Positions 23,716 to 32,142 of a stretch of 64,000 nt of DNA are shown here, piece after piece. The stretch is from contig URCF01000010.1 in assembly GCA_900546365.1 (NCBI GenBank), forward strand, positions 1 to 64,000, read 5' to 3'. Within the stretch, counting starts at the first letter, position 1. Each line of letters begins with the position of its first letter. The stretch comes from an uncultured Porphyromonadaceae bacterium. GTDB taxonomy: Bacteria; Bacteroidota; Bacteroidia; Bacteroidales; Muribaculaceae. Under the pieces are notes generated by a model. The model saw only the letters and a program-made list of their open reading frames with translations, was not told the DNA's origin and did not search any database. The translations under genes were made by a program, and so were the position numbers.

Positions 23716-24528
23716 TCATTCACTATATTTTTTAAACTTTTCCCAATTCGTTGATGTATCCAATCCCAATTGCCTTAACCCATCTTCAACATTTTTTATG
23801 TAGTCTTGAGTAGTAATTGTAGAAAATCCTAATTGTTTTAGTTTATCACGCACACTGTTCCTCTCCTCATAAATAGATTTAAAGTAAGTAGATGTTATGT
23901 CACCAATACAATGGATATAATCATATCCCCATTGTTGTAAAGTCTGCAACTTAAGATATAATGCAAAACAATTTGTCGGGGAATTACTTAAAACCGTTTC
24001 AGCACATATATATGTAAAATAATCGTAATCGGTGTATTTAAATTTATAAGTTTCTGCTAACCATATCAACATGTATTCAATTTCCTCTTCCTCCGATAAC
24101 GCCGATAGAAACACCGAATTCCTAATAGCCTCTGTTGAGATGTTCATGGAGGCCATATACCACTCATCTCTTGCAAAACTTCTCGATGTCAACTCAACAT
24201 TATACCATTTTCCATCTTCTCCTATATGTTTTATATATGCATGATTAGGACAAAATGCAAGGTGCGCAGTACCCTGCAATTCATTACATAGGACTTTGTA
24301 ATATAATGGTAAAGAAAAACATTGACCGGAATGCGTTTTTATTAATTTTGTAACAAACAATTTTCGTATGTCATCTTGACCTCCGGGATCAATCACATCA
24401 TACACAAAAGCCGAATACCCATTCATCCATGTCTCTTTTGTAAAATAATCAAATAGAGCAGCATTTACGCATGTTCTATATTTACGTATATTTCTCTCAT
24501 CAATATATATTGATTTTTTTAGCTTCAT
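23716..24528 (-). CDS. Transglutaminase-like domain, downstream piece of a frameshifted gene
   Basis: Codes for the catalytic part of a papain-fold transglutaminase-like protein. The triad is suggested by Cys in SGQCFSLPLYYKVL, His in CPNHAYIKHI and the acidic WYNVELTSRSF that follows, as in transglutaminase-superfamily proteins of Bacteroidetes. It lacks its own signal peptide. The nominal ATG at 24528 overlaps the upstream frame, and the residues that continue most naturally come from that frame, broken by one extra base in a run of seven A/T (24514-24520). The last 80 residues are helical, TPR-like. AT-rich. The substrate is unknown. Confidence 0.7.
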   Translation of the reverse strand: MKLKKSIYIDERNIRKYRTCVNAALFDYFTKETWMNGYSAFVYDVIDPGGQDDIRKLFVTKLIKTHSGQCFSLPLYYKVLCNELQGTAHLAFCPNHAYIKHIGEDGKWYNVELTSRSFARDEWYMASMNISTEAIRNSVFLSALSEEEEIEYMLIWLAETYKFKYTDYDYFTYICAETVLSNSPTNCFALYLKLQTLQQWGYDYIHCIGDITSTYFKSIYEERNSVRDKLKQLGFSTITTQDYIKNVEDGLRQLGLDTSTNWEKFKKYSE

Positions 24529-24916
24529 TTTTTATAAAATTGTTAAACAATTTGTAGTCAATGGTTCCTGAAAGATATGAGTTTTCAACCAAATAAACAG
24601 CCCTTTTCAAATCTTTTTTTATTATGCCTCTTAGCATACTGGATAATTCTCCAAATGCATTGAAGTAAAGGTTGTCATAATGCATTTGCGGTAAAGTATC
24701 ATAGTTCAGAACTTTTGAATTATAACATAGGTTTATCCTTTTTTGCTTTATTATTGAATCTATCTCTGAGGTAAAGAGGGATTCCGATTCCCCTATTTTG
24801 GGAAACAATATCATTATCGCGAAGCATATAGTAGATGCTATTCTAAACTTACTAATTGGTGTCATTGTTCGCATTTTATTGATTCTTCGCATTTTATTAA
24901 TTTGGAAAAGCACCAT
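24500..24916 (-). CDS. N-terminal piece of the same frameshifted transglutaminase-like gene
   Basis: A signal peptide and about 100 residues of the helical N-terminal region. The signal is in FRIASTICFAIMILFPKIGES. The end LKRAVYLVENSYLSGTIDYKLF matches what precedes the catalytic domain in related proteins. The frame stops 14 codons after the poly-A run. Removing one A joins it smoothly to the catalytic part (KNEAKKSIYIDERNIRKYRTC). Several starts are possible (24916, 24892, 24874, 24865); an 18-base in-frame duplication at 24868-24902 doubles an INKMR segment there. It begins 7 bases after the YifB stop. Confidence 0.6.
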   Translation of the reverse strand: MVLFQINKMRRINKMRTMTPISKFRIASTICFAIMILFPKIGESESLFTSEIDSIIKQKRINLCYNSKVLNYDTLPQMHYDNLYFNAFGELSSMLRGIIKKDLKRAVYLVENSYLSGTIDYKLFNNFIKNEAKKINIY

Positions 24917-24923
24917 AATATAA

Positions 24924-26489
24924 TCAGAATGAGAAAGGAGTGGGAGAGGTGGAGGCACCCCAGGAGGCGCGGTCAAGATTGCGGTAGCCCACAGCCTCGG
25001 CGGTGTGGTGGGGAAGGATGGAGGGGGAGTTGTCAAGATCGGCGATGGTGCGGGCCACTTTGAGGATGCGGTCGTAAGCACGGGCACTCATGTCGTAGCG
25101 CGTCATAGCTTTTTTGAGAATCTCCATTGAATCTTTGTCAAGGACACAATGGGTGGCCATCAGGCGTGAGTTCATCTGGGCGTTGCAATGCACTGCCGGC
25201 TCATCGGCAAACCGCTGCTGCTGGATGTTTCGCGCCTTTATCACCCGCTCACGGATGGCGGCACTCGGCTCGCCTTGCGGGGCTGACGCCAGCTCATCAA
25301 ACGGCACAGGGAGTATCTCCACCTGCAGATCGATGCGGTCGAGCAGCGGGCCGGAGATGCGGCTCATATATCTCTGCACCGCTCCCGGCGGGCATGTACA
25401 TTCTTTGGTGGGATGATTGTAGTAGCCGCAGGGACATGGGTTCATGGAAGCCACGAGCATGAAGCCTGCGGGATAGTCAATGGTGTATTTGGCTCTTGAC
25501 ACAGATATATGCCTGTCCTCCAACGGCTGGCGCATCACCTCAAGCACAGAGCGCGAAAATTCGGGAAATTCATCGAGAAACAGCACTCCGTTGTGAGCCA
25601 GTGAAATCTCGCCTGGCATAGGGTTGGAGCCGCCGCCCACAAGAGCCACCGGCGAAATGGTGTGGTGGGGCGAACGGAACGGGCGGCGTGTCATCAGCCG
25701 CGAGCCCCGCGGCAGTTTTCCGGCCACGGAATGTATCTTGGTGGTTTCCAGAGCTTCAGAAAGGGTCAAAGGCGGCATGATGGAAGGCAATCGCTTGGCC
25801 ATCATTGATTTGCCCGCTCCCGGGGGCCCCACGAGCAGAATATTGTGACCACCGGCGCAGGCCACCTCAAAAGCACGCTTCACATTGGCCTGTCCCCTCA
25901 CCTCATTGAAGTCAAAGTCAAAAGCCGCCGCTTCGGCGGCAAACTCCGCACGGGTGTCCACCACTGTAGGCTCCAAGGCAATCTGACCGCTAAGGAACTG
26001 CACCACTTCTGAAAGCGACTCCACGCCTATCACATCAAGATTGTTGACCACGGCAGCCTCAGTGGCGTTGGCTTTGGGCAGTATCATCCCCTTGCACCCC
26101 TTGGCGCGGGCGAGGATGGACATGGGGAGCGCACCACGAATGGGGAGCACCGACCCGTCAAGACTCAGCTCGCCCATAATCATATACCCCTTGAGCGCAT
26201 CCACCGGGAGCTTGCCTGTGGATGCAAGCACACCCACCGCTATCGGCAGGTCGTAGGAAGCACCTTCCTTGCGCACATCAGCGGGACTGAGATTAATCAG
26301 CAGACGCCGGCGCGGAAACTCCAGACCGCTCTGCTGCATGGCGGCCTGCACGCGCTGGTAGCTCTCTTTCACAGCCGTGTCGGGCAACCCCACCATAGTG
26401 TAGGAAAAACCGATCTCGGCCACCACCTCGATGGTCACGGGGATGGCATCTATACCCTGGACGGCAGCACTGAATATCTTGACCAACAT
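24924..26489 (-). CDS. YifB/ComM family AAA+ Mg-chelatase-like ATPase
   Basis: A 521-residue ATPase. The N-terminal 165 residues are the Lon-like ChlI substrate domain (MLVKIFSAAVQGIDAIPVTIEVV, then VGLPDTAVKESYQRVQAAMQ). The AAA+ core has Walker A GPPGAGKSMMAKRLPS, Walker B VLFLDEFPEFSR and sensor region FMLVASMNPCPCGYY. A C-terminal Mg-chelatase domain ends with AYDRILKVARTIADLD. In naturally competent bacteria ComM is a branch-migration helicase that extends heteroduplex DNA during transformation; whether that holds here is untested. I start at 26489, two bases after the lipoprotein stop, so the two are probably translated together. Confidence 0.93.
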   Translation of the reverse strand: MLVKIFSAAVQGIDAIPVTIEVVAEIGFSYTMVGLPDTAVKESYQRVQAAMQQSGLEFPRRRLLINLSPADVRKEGASYDLPIAVGVLASTGKLPVDALKGYMIMGELSLDGSVLPIRGALPMSILARAKGCKGMILPKANATEAAVVNNLDVIGVESLSEVVQFLSGQIALEPTVVDTRAEFAAEAAAFDFDFNEVRGQANVKRAFEVACAGGHNILLVGPPGAGKSMMAKRLPSIMPPLTLSEALETTKIHSVAGKLPRGSRLMTRRPFRSPHHTISPVALVGGGSNPMPGEISLAHNGVLFLDEFPEFSRSVLEVMRQPLEDRHISVSRAKYTIDYPAGFMLVASMNPCPCGYYNHPTKECTCPPGAVQRYMSRISGPLLDRIDLQVEILPVPFDELASAPQGEPSAAIRERVIKARNIQQQRFADEPAVHCNAQMNSRLMATHCVLDKDSMEILKKAMTRYDMSARAYDRILKVARTIADLDNSPSILPHHTAEAVGYRNLDRASWGASTSPTPFSF

Positions 26490-26490
26490 A

Positions 26491-27510
26491 TCATTTAAGT
26501 TTTTCTCGTACAAGCTTATCAGCTATGCTCACTGAATGTGTGCGCAGCAATTGGTTGCCCGCGCTGTCGGTGACGATGAAATACGGCACCTGCGGCACAG
26601 ACAAAGCTCTGACAGCCGCTCCCGACACAGAAGCCGGAGCCCAGGACTGCACCCATTTCGCACTGTCGGCACTCACGCTCCTACGCCACTGGGTGGAGTC
26701 AAGAGAGCTGCTGATTTCAATAATTTCAAGTTCTTTGCCGGAGTAACGCGACCTTAGGGAGCGCAACAGCGGCACAATCGAGTCACGGCACAAACGCTTG
26801 TCGGGCAGAAATGAAATCAGCGACACAGTGTGGCTGGTGGGCACGAAATAGTATGCCGAGTCGGTGACGGCGCTGAGCAGCATCGGCTTGACGGTGGCGA
26901 GGGTTTTAGAGGAAATCTGGTGAGCGAGCACCGAGCTGAAATTCTGCACCACTGCTCCGGGACGCGAATCGGGCTTGATGATTGTCATCAGGGAGTCGGC
27001 CAAAATTTCGTTGCCGGGAGTGCGGAAATGAGTGACAAGAACGGCGGTGGCGGCAAGGCTCCCCTTGTTCTGCTCCACAAACTCCTTGACACAGGCATTG
27101 ATGGCAGCGGCATCACCCGACTGGAGCAGCATCTCGTTCTGCGCCTGCCATTTGGCGATATCCGACGATACCCCGCTCCCTTTCACCGCAATGGCCATGG
27201 GATGTTCCAGTGACCCTTTGAGCGATAGGTTGTTGCCATTCTCCACCACAAGGTTTGCCAGCACGGTGCCGTCGCCGAGAGTGAGCACGGCCAAAGTGGG
27301 ATTGGCGCTCTCGCCGCGGATTTCAAAACCGCCCGCGCCATCGCCATATACAGTGGCACGCTGCAAACCACCGCCGGCATAATAAAGCATTGACACAGTT
27401 TGGGCACCGAGTCCGGTGATTTCACCCTTGATTTTGAAAAACCGCTGCTTGCTGCATCCCGAGGTGACGAGCAGCAGCAACAGAGCCAAAGCAGATATTA
27501 ATCGGTTCAT
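26491..27510 (-). CDS. DUF4369/thioredoxin-fold lipoprotein lacking the CxxC motif
   Basis: A 339-residue lipoprotein (lipobox VTSGC). The N-terminal part (about residues 25-130) is a DUF4369 beta domain, IKGEITGLGAQTVSMLYY, which in Bacteroidetes usually precedes a thioredoxin-like domain. Here the C-terminal part keeps the fold pattern (SLISFLPDKRLCRDSIVPLL, then QVPYFIVTDSAGNQLLR with its cis-Pro), but the expected WCxxC is reduced to a single Cys (RLC). So a disulfide reductase activity is unlikely. I start at 27510; the promoter box at 27528-27535 lies upstream of it. Outer-membrane or periplasmic location inferred. Co-transcribed with yifB. Confidence 0.82.
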   Translation of the reverse strand: MNRLISALALLLLLVTSGCSKQRFFKIKGEITGLGAQTVSMLYYAGGGLQRATVYGDGAGGFEIRGESANPTLAVLTLGDGTVLANLVVENGNNLSLKGSLEHPMAIAVKGSGVSSDIAKWQAQNEMLLQSGDAAAINACVKEFVEQNKGSLAATAVLVTHFRTPGNEILADSLMTIIKPDSRPGAVVQNFSSVLAHQISSKTLATVKPMLLSAVTDSAYYFVPTSHTVSLISFLPDKRLCRDSIVPLLRSLRSRYSGKELEIIEISSSLDSTQWRRSVSADSAKWVQSWAPASVSGAAVRALSVPQVPYFIVTDSAGNQLLRTHSVSIADKLVREKLK

Positions 27511-27527
27511 AGAGTTGACATTTTGCA

Positions 27528-27559
27528 CAAAGGTAGATAAAAAAGGTGGCGTGGACAAT
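27528..27559 (-). promoter_or_regulatory. Promoter of the DUF4369-yifB operon
   Basis: Minus-strand ATTG (27556-27559), 20 bases, then TACCTTTG (27528-27535), 17 bases before the start codon at 27510. Confidence 0.65.
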
Positions 27560-27601
27560 CATTTTACCCATTGCGAACACGCTATTATGAACTAAAGTGA
27601 G

Positions 27602-27609
27602 TATCTTTG
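27602..27609 (+). promoter_or_regulatory. -7 box of the phospholipase gene
   Basis: TATCTTTG lies 5 bases before GTG 27615. The earlier GTG (27597) would be upstream of this box. No -33 at the usual distance. Confidence 0.4.
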
Positions 27610-27614
27610 CGGCT

Positions 27615-28457
27615 GTGAACCCAATAGCAAGGACAGTAATAGCAATTATAGCGGTCTTGGCGGCGACCAACGCTTCCCAAGCGCAAATCACCGGAGTGCA
27701 AGGTGTGATCGACACCGACAGTGTGCGCCGCGATTTTGACAAGCAGCCGTATTTCGGTCTGTACAAGGACAACTATTTTGTGTTCGGCACCGCCGTCGGG
27801 CCAAAACCAACCCGCGAGAACTCCAATGTGAAATTTCAAATCTCCATAGCCCAGAGGCTCACCAAATCCACACTGCCTTGGGGCACATACCTGTATCTGT
27901 TCTACTCCCAGAAGGTGTTTTGGAATGTGCTGGAGAAATCGATGCCGATGACCGACCTTAACTTCAACCCCGGCATAGGACTTGCCAAACCGCTGTTTGT
28001 CAAAAACCGGTTTATCGGCAAGCTCACCCTCATGCTGGAGCATGAGAGCAATGGCCGCGACGGAGCCGCCTCCCGCTCATGGAACAAAGTGTCGCTCGGA
28101 GCCAACATCATGATTGACCAAGGGTTGGTGATTCACGGCAAATTCTGGATTCCGATAGTGGATGGTGAAAACAACCGCGACATCCTTGACTACTGCGGCA
28201 TATATCAGACAGGTATGAACTTCACCACGCTCAACAATCGGCTGGGCTTCGGAATCACATTGGTGAAGCGGCGCGGATGGAAGCTCAACTACAACACTAT
28301 CTTTGAGGTGAGCTACAGACTGTTCAACCGCGACAACCAGTGTCTATTTCTCCAATACTACAACGGCTATGGCGAAGGGTTGCTGGCCTACAAAGAGTTC
28401 CACTCCACCGTGCGCGTGGGCATAGTAATCAAGCCACGCCTCTTCAGCGATTACTAA
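27615..28457 (+). CDS. pldA: Outer-membrane phospholipase A (OMPLA)
   Basis: A 280-residue beta-barrel serine hydrolase that degrades phospholipids displaced to the outer leaflet. The catalytic triad is in HESNG(11)SRSWN: His143, Ser145 and Asn157 by this start. The spacing (+2, +12) equals that of OMPLA His142, Ser144, Asn156. Further family strands: PYFGLYKDNYFVFG, IAQRLTKSTLPWGTYLYLFYSQ and MPMTDLNFNPG. A signal peptide precedes them (VIAIIAVLAATNASQAQ). No ATG suits the start; GTG 27615 fits the signal peptide and lies 5 bases after a -7 box; GTG 27597 is the alternative. Lipid-asymmetry maintenance is the likely role. It converges with ftsZ. Confidence 0.85.
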   Translation: MNPIARTVIAIIAVLAATNASQAQITGVQGVIDTDSVRRDFDKQPYFGLYKDNYFVFGTAVGPKPTRENSNVKFQISIAQRLTKSTLPWGTYLYLFYSQKVFWNVLEKSMPMTDLNFNPGIGLAKPLFVKNRFIGKLTLMLEHESNGRDGAASRSWNKVSLGANIMIDQGLVIHGKFWIPIVDGENNRDILDYCGIYQTGMNFTTLNNRLGFGITLVKRRGWKLNYNTIFEVSYRLFNRDNQCLFLQYYNGYGEGLLAYKEFHSTVRVGIVIKPRLFSDY

Positions 28458-28500
28458 ATCCTATAAGACTTATAGGATTTATAAGTCTTATAGGATTTAT
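28456..28500. terminator. Palindromic repeat, probable bidirectional terminator of pldA and ftsZ
   Basis: A 12-base palindrome AAATCCTATAAG/CTTATAGGATTT (28456-28467 and 28469-28480) is followed by a second near-copy of its right half (28485-28500), a period of 18. It sits between convergent pldA and ftsZ. The stem is AT-rich. Confidence 0.5.
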
Positions 28501-28509
28501 ATGTTTTTG

Positions 28510-29817
28510 TTAGTCGTTGAGGAAGCTGATGCTCATGCCGCTTTGTGACTGCGGCTTGGACTGAGCCGGCATCGGTGCCACACCGGGTTTGCTGCCGAGG
28601 TTGTCGAGGATTTTCCGGTCACGATTGTAGGCGGGAGTTTTATCCAGCACCTCAATCACAGCGTCATCATCCATCTGCTGCGGAGTGAGCACAATATATG
28701 CTGTGCGCGCTTCGCCATACTCGCGGGCGATGCGGTCAGGACCGGGTGCGGCGGGTGCGGCAGCCACGGGCTTGGGAGCGGGACGCTGTCCGGCAGTGCG
28801 GATGCTTTTCTCCTCATCACGGATGGTGATGTCGAAACCGGAGGCGAGGATAGTCACCTTCACCTTGTCGCCGAGCGATTCATCGTAGGCCACACCCCAT
28901 ATCACATCCACATCGGATATGCCGGACACAAACTCGTCAAAGTCGCGCATCTCGTTCATGGTGAACTTCTGCTCGGCCTGCGGATTGATGTAGAGGTTGA
29001 ACAGCAGCTTTTTGCTGGTGTAGATGTCGCGGTTCTTGAGCAGCGGGCTCTGGAGAGCGTCCTGGATGGCCATGGTCACACGGTTTTCGCCTTCGCCGTA
29101 GCCGGTAGAGATAATTGCGGCACCACCGTTGCGCAGTGTGGTATCCACATCGTGGAAATCGAGGTTCATGTAGCCGTCGGCGGTGATGAGCTCGGATATA
29201 GACTGCGCTGCGGTGCTGAGGGTGTCGTCGGCCTTGGCAAAAGCGTTGATGAAATCAAGGTCACCGTAAATCTCCACCAGACGCTGGTTGTTGATTACAA
29301 GCAGCGCGTCCACATATTTGCTCATCTCATCCACGCCATCAAGAGCCTTGTTGATTTTCTTATCGCCCTCGAATATAAACGGGATTGTGACGATGCCTAT
29401 TGTGAGCAGACCGCGGGCTTTGGCCTCGCGGGCCACAATGGGAGCTGCGCCGGTGCCGGTGCCGCCTCCCATACCGGCGGTGATGAACACCATCTTGGTG
29501 CTATCCTGAAAGAGAGCACGTATTTTCTCGATATCCTTTTCGGCAGCCTCCTCGGCCACTTTTGGCTTGTTGCCTGCACCGAGGCCGTTGCCGATAAGCA
29601 CCTTGGTGGGCACAGGGGAGTTCTTGAGTGCCTGACGGTCGGTGTTGCACACCACAAACATCACATGCTCCACACCTTGCCTGAACATATGGCTGATGGC
29701 GTTGGAGCCACCGCCACCCACACCAATCACTTTGATGATGTCCTGGTCGGAATTTTCATTGTTGTCGCCTGTGGTTATCTGGTCGGCGAGATTGTTGAGT
29801 TCTTTATCTTGATCCAT
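28510..29817 (-). CDS. ftsZ: Cell division protein FtsZ
   Basis: Tubulin-like GTPase that polymerises into the Z-ring. The N-terminal IIKVIGVGGGGSNAI, and the tubulin signature GGGTGTG at 117-123, make up the GTP site. The T7 loop NxDxxDF-like (NLDFHDVDTTL) is present. After the core (about residue 330) comes a proline-rich linker (RPAPKPVAAAPAAPG) and the conserved C-terminal peptide ending MSISFLND that binds FtsA. Length 435. It is the last gene of the dcw cluster, 23 bases after ftsA. Expression is probably from upstream dcw promoters. Confidence 0.97.
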   Translation of the reverse strand: MDQDKELNNLADQITTGDNNENSDQDIIKVIGVGGGGSNAISHMFRQGVEHVMFVVCNTDRQALKNSPVPTKVLIGNGLGAGNKPKVAEEAAEKDIEKIRALFQDSTKMVFITAGMGGGTGTGAAPIVAREAKARGLLTIGIVTIPFIFEGDKKINKALDGVDEMSKYVDALLVINNQRLVEIYGDLDFINAFAKADDTLSTAAQSISELITADGYMNLDFHDVDTTLRNGGAAIISTGYGEGENRVTMAIQDALQSPLLKNRDIYTSKKLLFNLYINPQAEQKFTMNEMRDFDEFVSGISDVDVIWGVAYDESLGDKVKVTILASGFDITIRDEEKSIRTAGQRPAPKPVAAAPAAPGPDRIAREYGEARTAYIVLTPQQMDDDAVIEVLDKTPAYNRDRKILDNLGSKPGVAPMPAQSKPQSQSGMSISFLND

Positions 29818-29840
29818 GGGAGTTACAATGTTTTATAGTG

Positions 29841-31187
29841 TTAATCTTCGTCTTCAATGAGCACATCGTCTTCGTCCTCATCCGTTTCGCCAAGCAGTCG
29901 CTCGATACGGTCACCGATGCTGCGGAATTTGAACAGACCGGAGCGTTTTTTCTTGGCAGGCCGTTCAGGCTCGGTGTGCACGGGCTGTTCCTGCACGGGC
30001 TGTTCCACCTCCGGTTCAGGTTCCTGTTCCACAGGCTGGGGTGCAGGCTCGATGGTACATTCCTCACCATCGGCGAGAGCCACGGCGTAGAGCACCGACA
30101 GCACATCGACCACATCGCTGGGCGATATACGGGTGTCGGAAATCACCACCTGCGGCACCACGATGTTGCCACCATGCACCTTCAGCCCGGTGACGGCAGC
30201 AAGCCTTTCGCTGAACCCGCGGAGTCTTGCACCGCGACCCACCAGCACGATGCCTGCGGGAAGGTCGGTAGCCTTCAGACCGGCATACCCTATCTGTGCA
30301 TTGATGTTGGCTATAATCTCGCCTGCACGGTGGCTCACATAGTTGTTGACAGCGAGCGCATCCACGCCCGAAGGGGTTGACACATTGGGAGTGATGCCCC
30401 CCATGGCGTGTCCCACATCGCGCTTGAGCTCCTCAGCCTGCTCCTCGAGATAGTTGAGCCTGGTGATGTCGCGTGTGATATTGCGCGAGCCAAGAGGAAG
30501 CGTGGCAAGATATTGCATACGGCCGTTCTTGTAGATGCTGACAGTGGTGGTTTCGGCACCGAAATCCACGAGCATACATCCGAGGCGTTTCTCCTCATCG
30601 GTGAGCACGAGGTCGCCTTCGGCGCGATGACGCACGATATATCCGTTGGCCTTTAGCTGCAGCTTTTCCGACACGATGCGGTCAAGATTGCGCTTGAGCT
30701 GGGGCCGGCATGTGAGCATATTGGCATTCATGCGCACATTGCGGCCGAAAGTGCCACGCGGGCGCGGCACCACCACCTTGTCCACCATATATTCGCGGGG
30801 AATCACCTCCAGCAGCACACGGTCGTTGACATCTGTCATAGCCGCCTCATTCTTGAGCTGGCGCAGCAACAGGTCGGTAACCTCCATCTCATCAGGGAGC
30901 TGACGCTCCACATCACACCGCATGGAGCAGAGCGAGCGGCCACCGATTGAAAGGTAAAGCGATATGATTTTCCGCGGAGCCATCCTTGCCTCGAGCCGTC
31001 CGAGAATGCGTCCGGCCACATGGGCCACTTCCTCCACATTGCTCACCACGCCGTTGCGCACGAGGTCGCAAATCGGCTCTTCCTCCACAGCGTGCACAAT
31101 GAGAGCACCGCGGCTGTCAATACGCCCCACAGCTCCTTTGATTTTGGAGCTGCCTATTTCAAGGGCCACTATATTCTTTTCTTCCAT
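29841..31187 (-). CDS. ftsA: Cell division protein FtsA
   Basis: Actin-like ATPase that tethers FtsZ to the membrane and recruits later division proteins. ALEIGSSKIKGAVG at the N-terminus is the phosphate-1 loop; the SHS2 domain follows. The phosphate-2 region is CMLVDFGAETTTVSIY. The C-terminal tail after about residue 380 is proline- and glutamate-rich (EPAPQPVEQEPEPEVEQP), then basic-amphipathic RSGLFKFRSIGDRIERLLG (possible membrane helix), and ends with an unusual acidic run EDEDDVLIEDED. So the membrane-targeting helix is not at the very end. Two bases separate it from ftsQ. Confidence 0.95.
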   Translation of the reverse strand: MEEKNIVALEIGSSKIKGAVGRIDSRGALIVHAVEEEPICDLVRNGVVSNVEEVAHVAGRILGRLEARMAPRKIISLYLSIGGRSLCSMRCDVERQLPDEMEVTDLLLRQLKNEAAMTDVNDRVLLEVIPREYMVDKVVVPRPRGTFGRNVRMNANMLTCRPQLKRNLDRIVSEKLQLKANGYIVRHRAEGDLVLTDEEKRLGCMLVDFGAETTTVSIYKNGRMQYLATLPLGSRNITRDITRLNYLEEQAEELKRDVGHAMGGITPNVSTPSGVDALAVNNYVSHRAGEIIANINAQIGYAGLKATDLPAGIVLVGRGARLRGFSERLAAVTGLKVHGGNIVVPQVVISDTRISPSDVVDVLSVLYAVALADGEECTIEPAPQPVEQEPEPEVEQPVQEQPVHTEPERPAKKKRSGLFKFRSIGDRIERLLGETDEDEDDVLIEDED

Positions 31188-31189
31188 AT

Positions 31190-32134
31190 CTAATTTTGTT
31201 TTTGTTTTGTCATGTAAGTAGAGTCGTTGTGCTGCTTGAGGGCGGCGGGGATAGGCTTTTCGTTGTTGGCCTTCTTGCCGGGAATCACCTGGCCGGGGGC
31301 CACGCCTTCGGCGGCGAGCATTGTCGCCACATCCACCTCCTCTTCATCTTCATCATCGCTCACCACCTGCTTGGGCAGCTCCTTGTGGCGGCGTGTGCCC
31401 ACTACCTGCCCGGCCCATTTCACCGACAGGGTGTCGTAGAAGTTCCATCCACGTTCGGGAAGCACTCGAGTGTACATCTCTTTGAGGCGTGCAAACTTGC
31501 TGTCGAAATTGTCGGGCGAGCCGAAGTTGATCACCTGGCCGCGGATGTTGGGCACAAGCATCACATCGCGGGGAGAATCCACCTTCACCATCGTCACCAC
31601 CCTGCTCCAGAGTGAGTCCGCCTGGATGTAGTCAAGAAGCGGCAGCAGTTCGCGGGCACTGAACACAGAGTCAATGAAATCGCCCTGCACCACCGGCACA
31701 TCCACAAAATAGCGTGCCGAGGCTGATATACGCTTGCCGTCCTTGTTGATATAGTACGATCTGCCTGTGGAGTCAAACACTCTTGCAAGCGGCTCCATGG
31801 GGTCAACAGTGATATGCACCACATTGTCGGTGCCCACCACCACCATAGCACTCTCGATTTTGTCAATGCCGGAGAGCACTCTCTCAATGCTGTCGATGTT
31901 GATGCTGCGCAGGGGGCTCCCCTTGGCATTGCGGATGAGCGGGTAAATGTCGCGTGCCACCTCGCGCGGAGTCACAAACCGGAGCCTTGCAGTGTCGTTG
32001 ACAGTAATCACCACTCCTTCACACACACGCTCACCGGCAGCCTTGGAAGTGAAGCACAAGGCCACCACCATATATGCCGCGAGCAGCAAGGCGCCGACGA
32101 CAAACAGAACGGTGTAGATAGTGGTTCGCTTCAT
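31190..32134 (-). CDS. ftsQ: Cell division protein FtsQ
   Basis: A 314-residue bitopic protein with one N-terminal membrane helix (YTVLFVVGALLLAAYMVVALC), then a periplasmic POTRA-like and FtsQ/DivIB domain (VVITVNDTARLRFVT, IDSIERVLSGIDKIESAMVVV, with DGKRISASARYFVDVPVVQG as FtsQ core). It bridges the early and late divisome (FtsB-FtsL). The C-terminal 60 residues after about 250 are polar with an EDEEEVD patch. It is in the expected place between murC and ftsA. Confidence 0.9.
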   Translation of the reverse strand: MKRTTIYTVLFVVGALLLAAYMVVALCFTSKAAGERVCEGVVITVNDTARLRFVTPREVARDIYPLIRNAKGSPLRSINIDSIERVLSGIDKIESAMVVVGTDNVVHITVDPMEPLARVFDSTGRSYYINKDGKRISASARYFVDVPVVQGDFIDSVFSARELLPLLDYIQADSLWSRVVTMVKVDSPRDVMLVPNIRGQVINFGSPDNFDSKFARLKEMYTRVLPERGWNFYDTLSVKWAGQVVGTRRHKELPKQVVSDDEDEEEVDVATMLAAEGVAPGQVIPGKKANNEKPIPAALKQHNDSTYMTKQKQN

Positions 32135-32142
32135 GGGGATAT

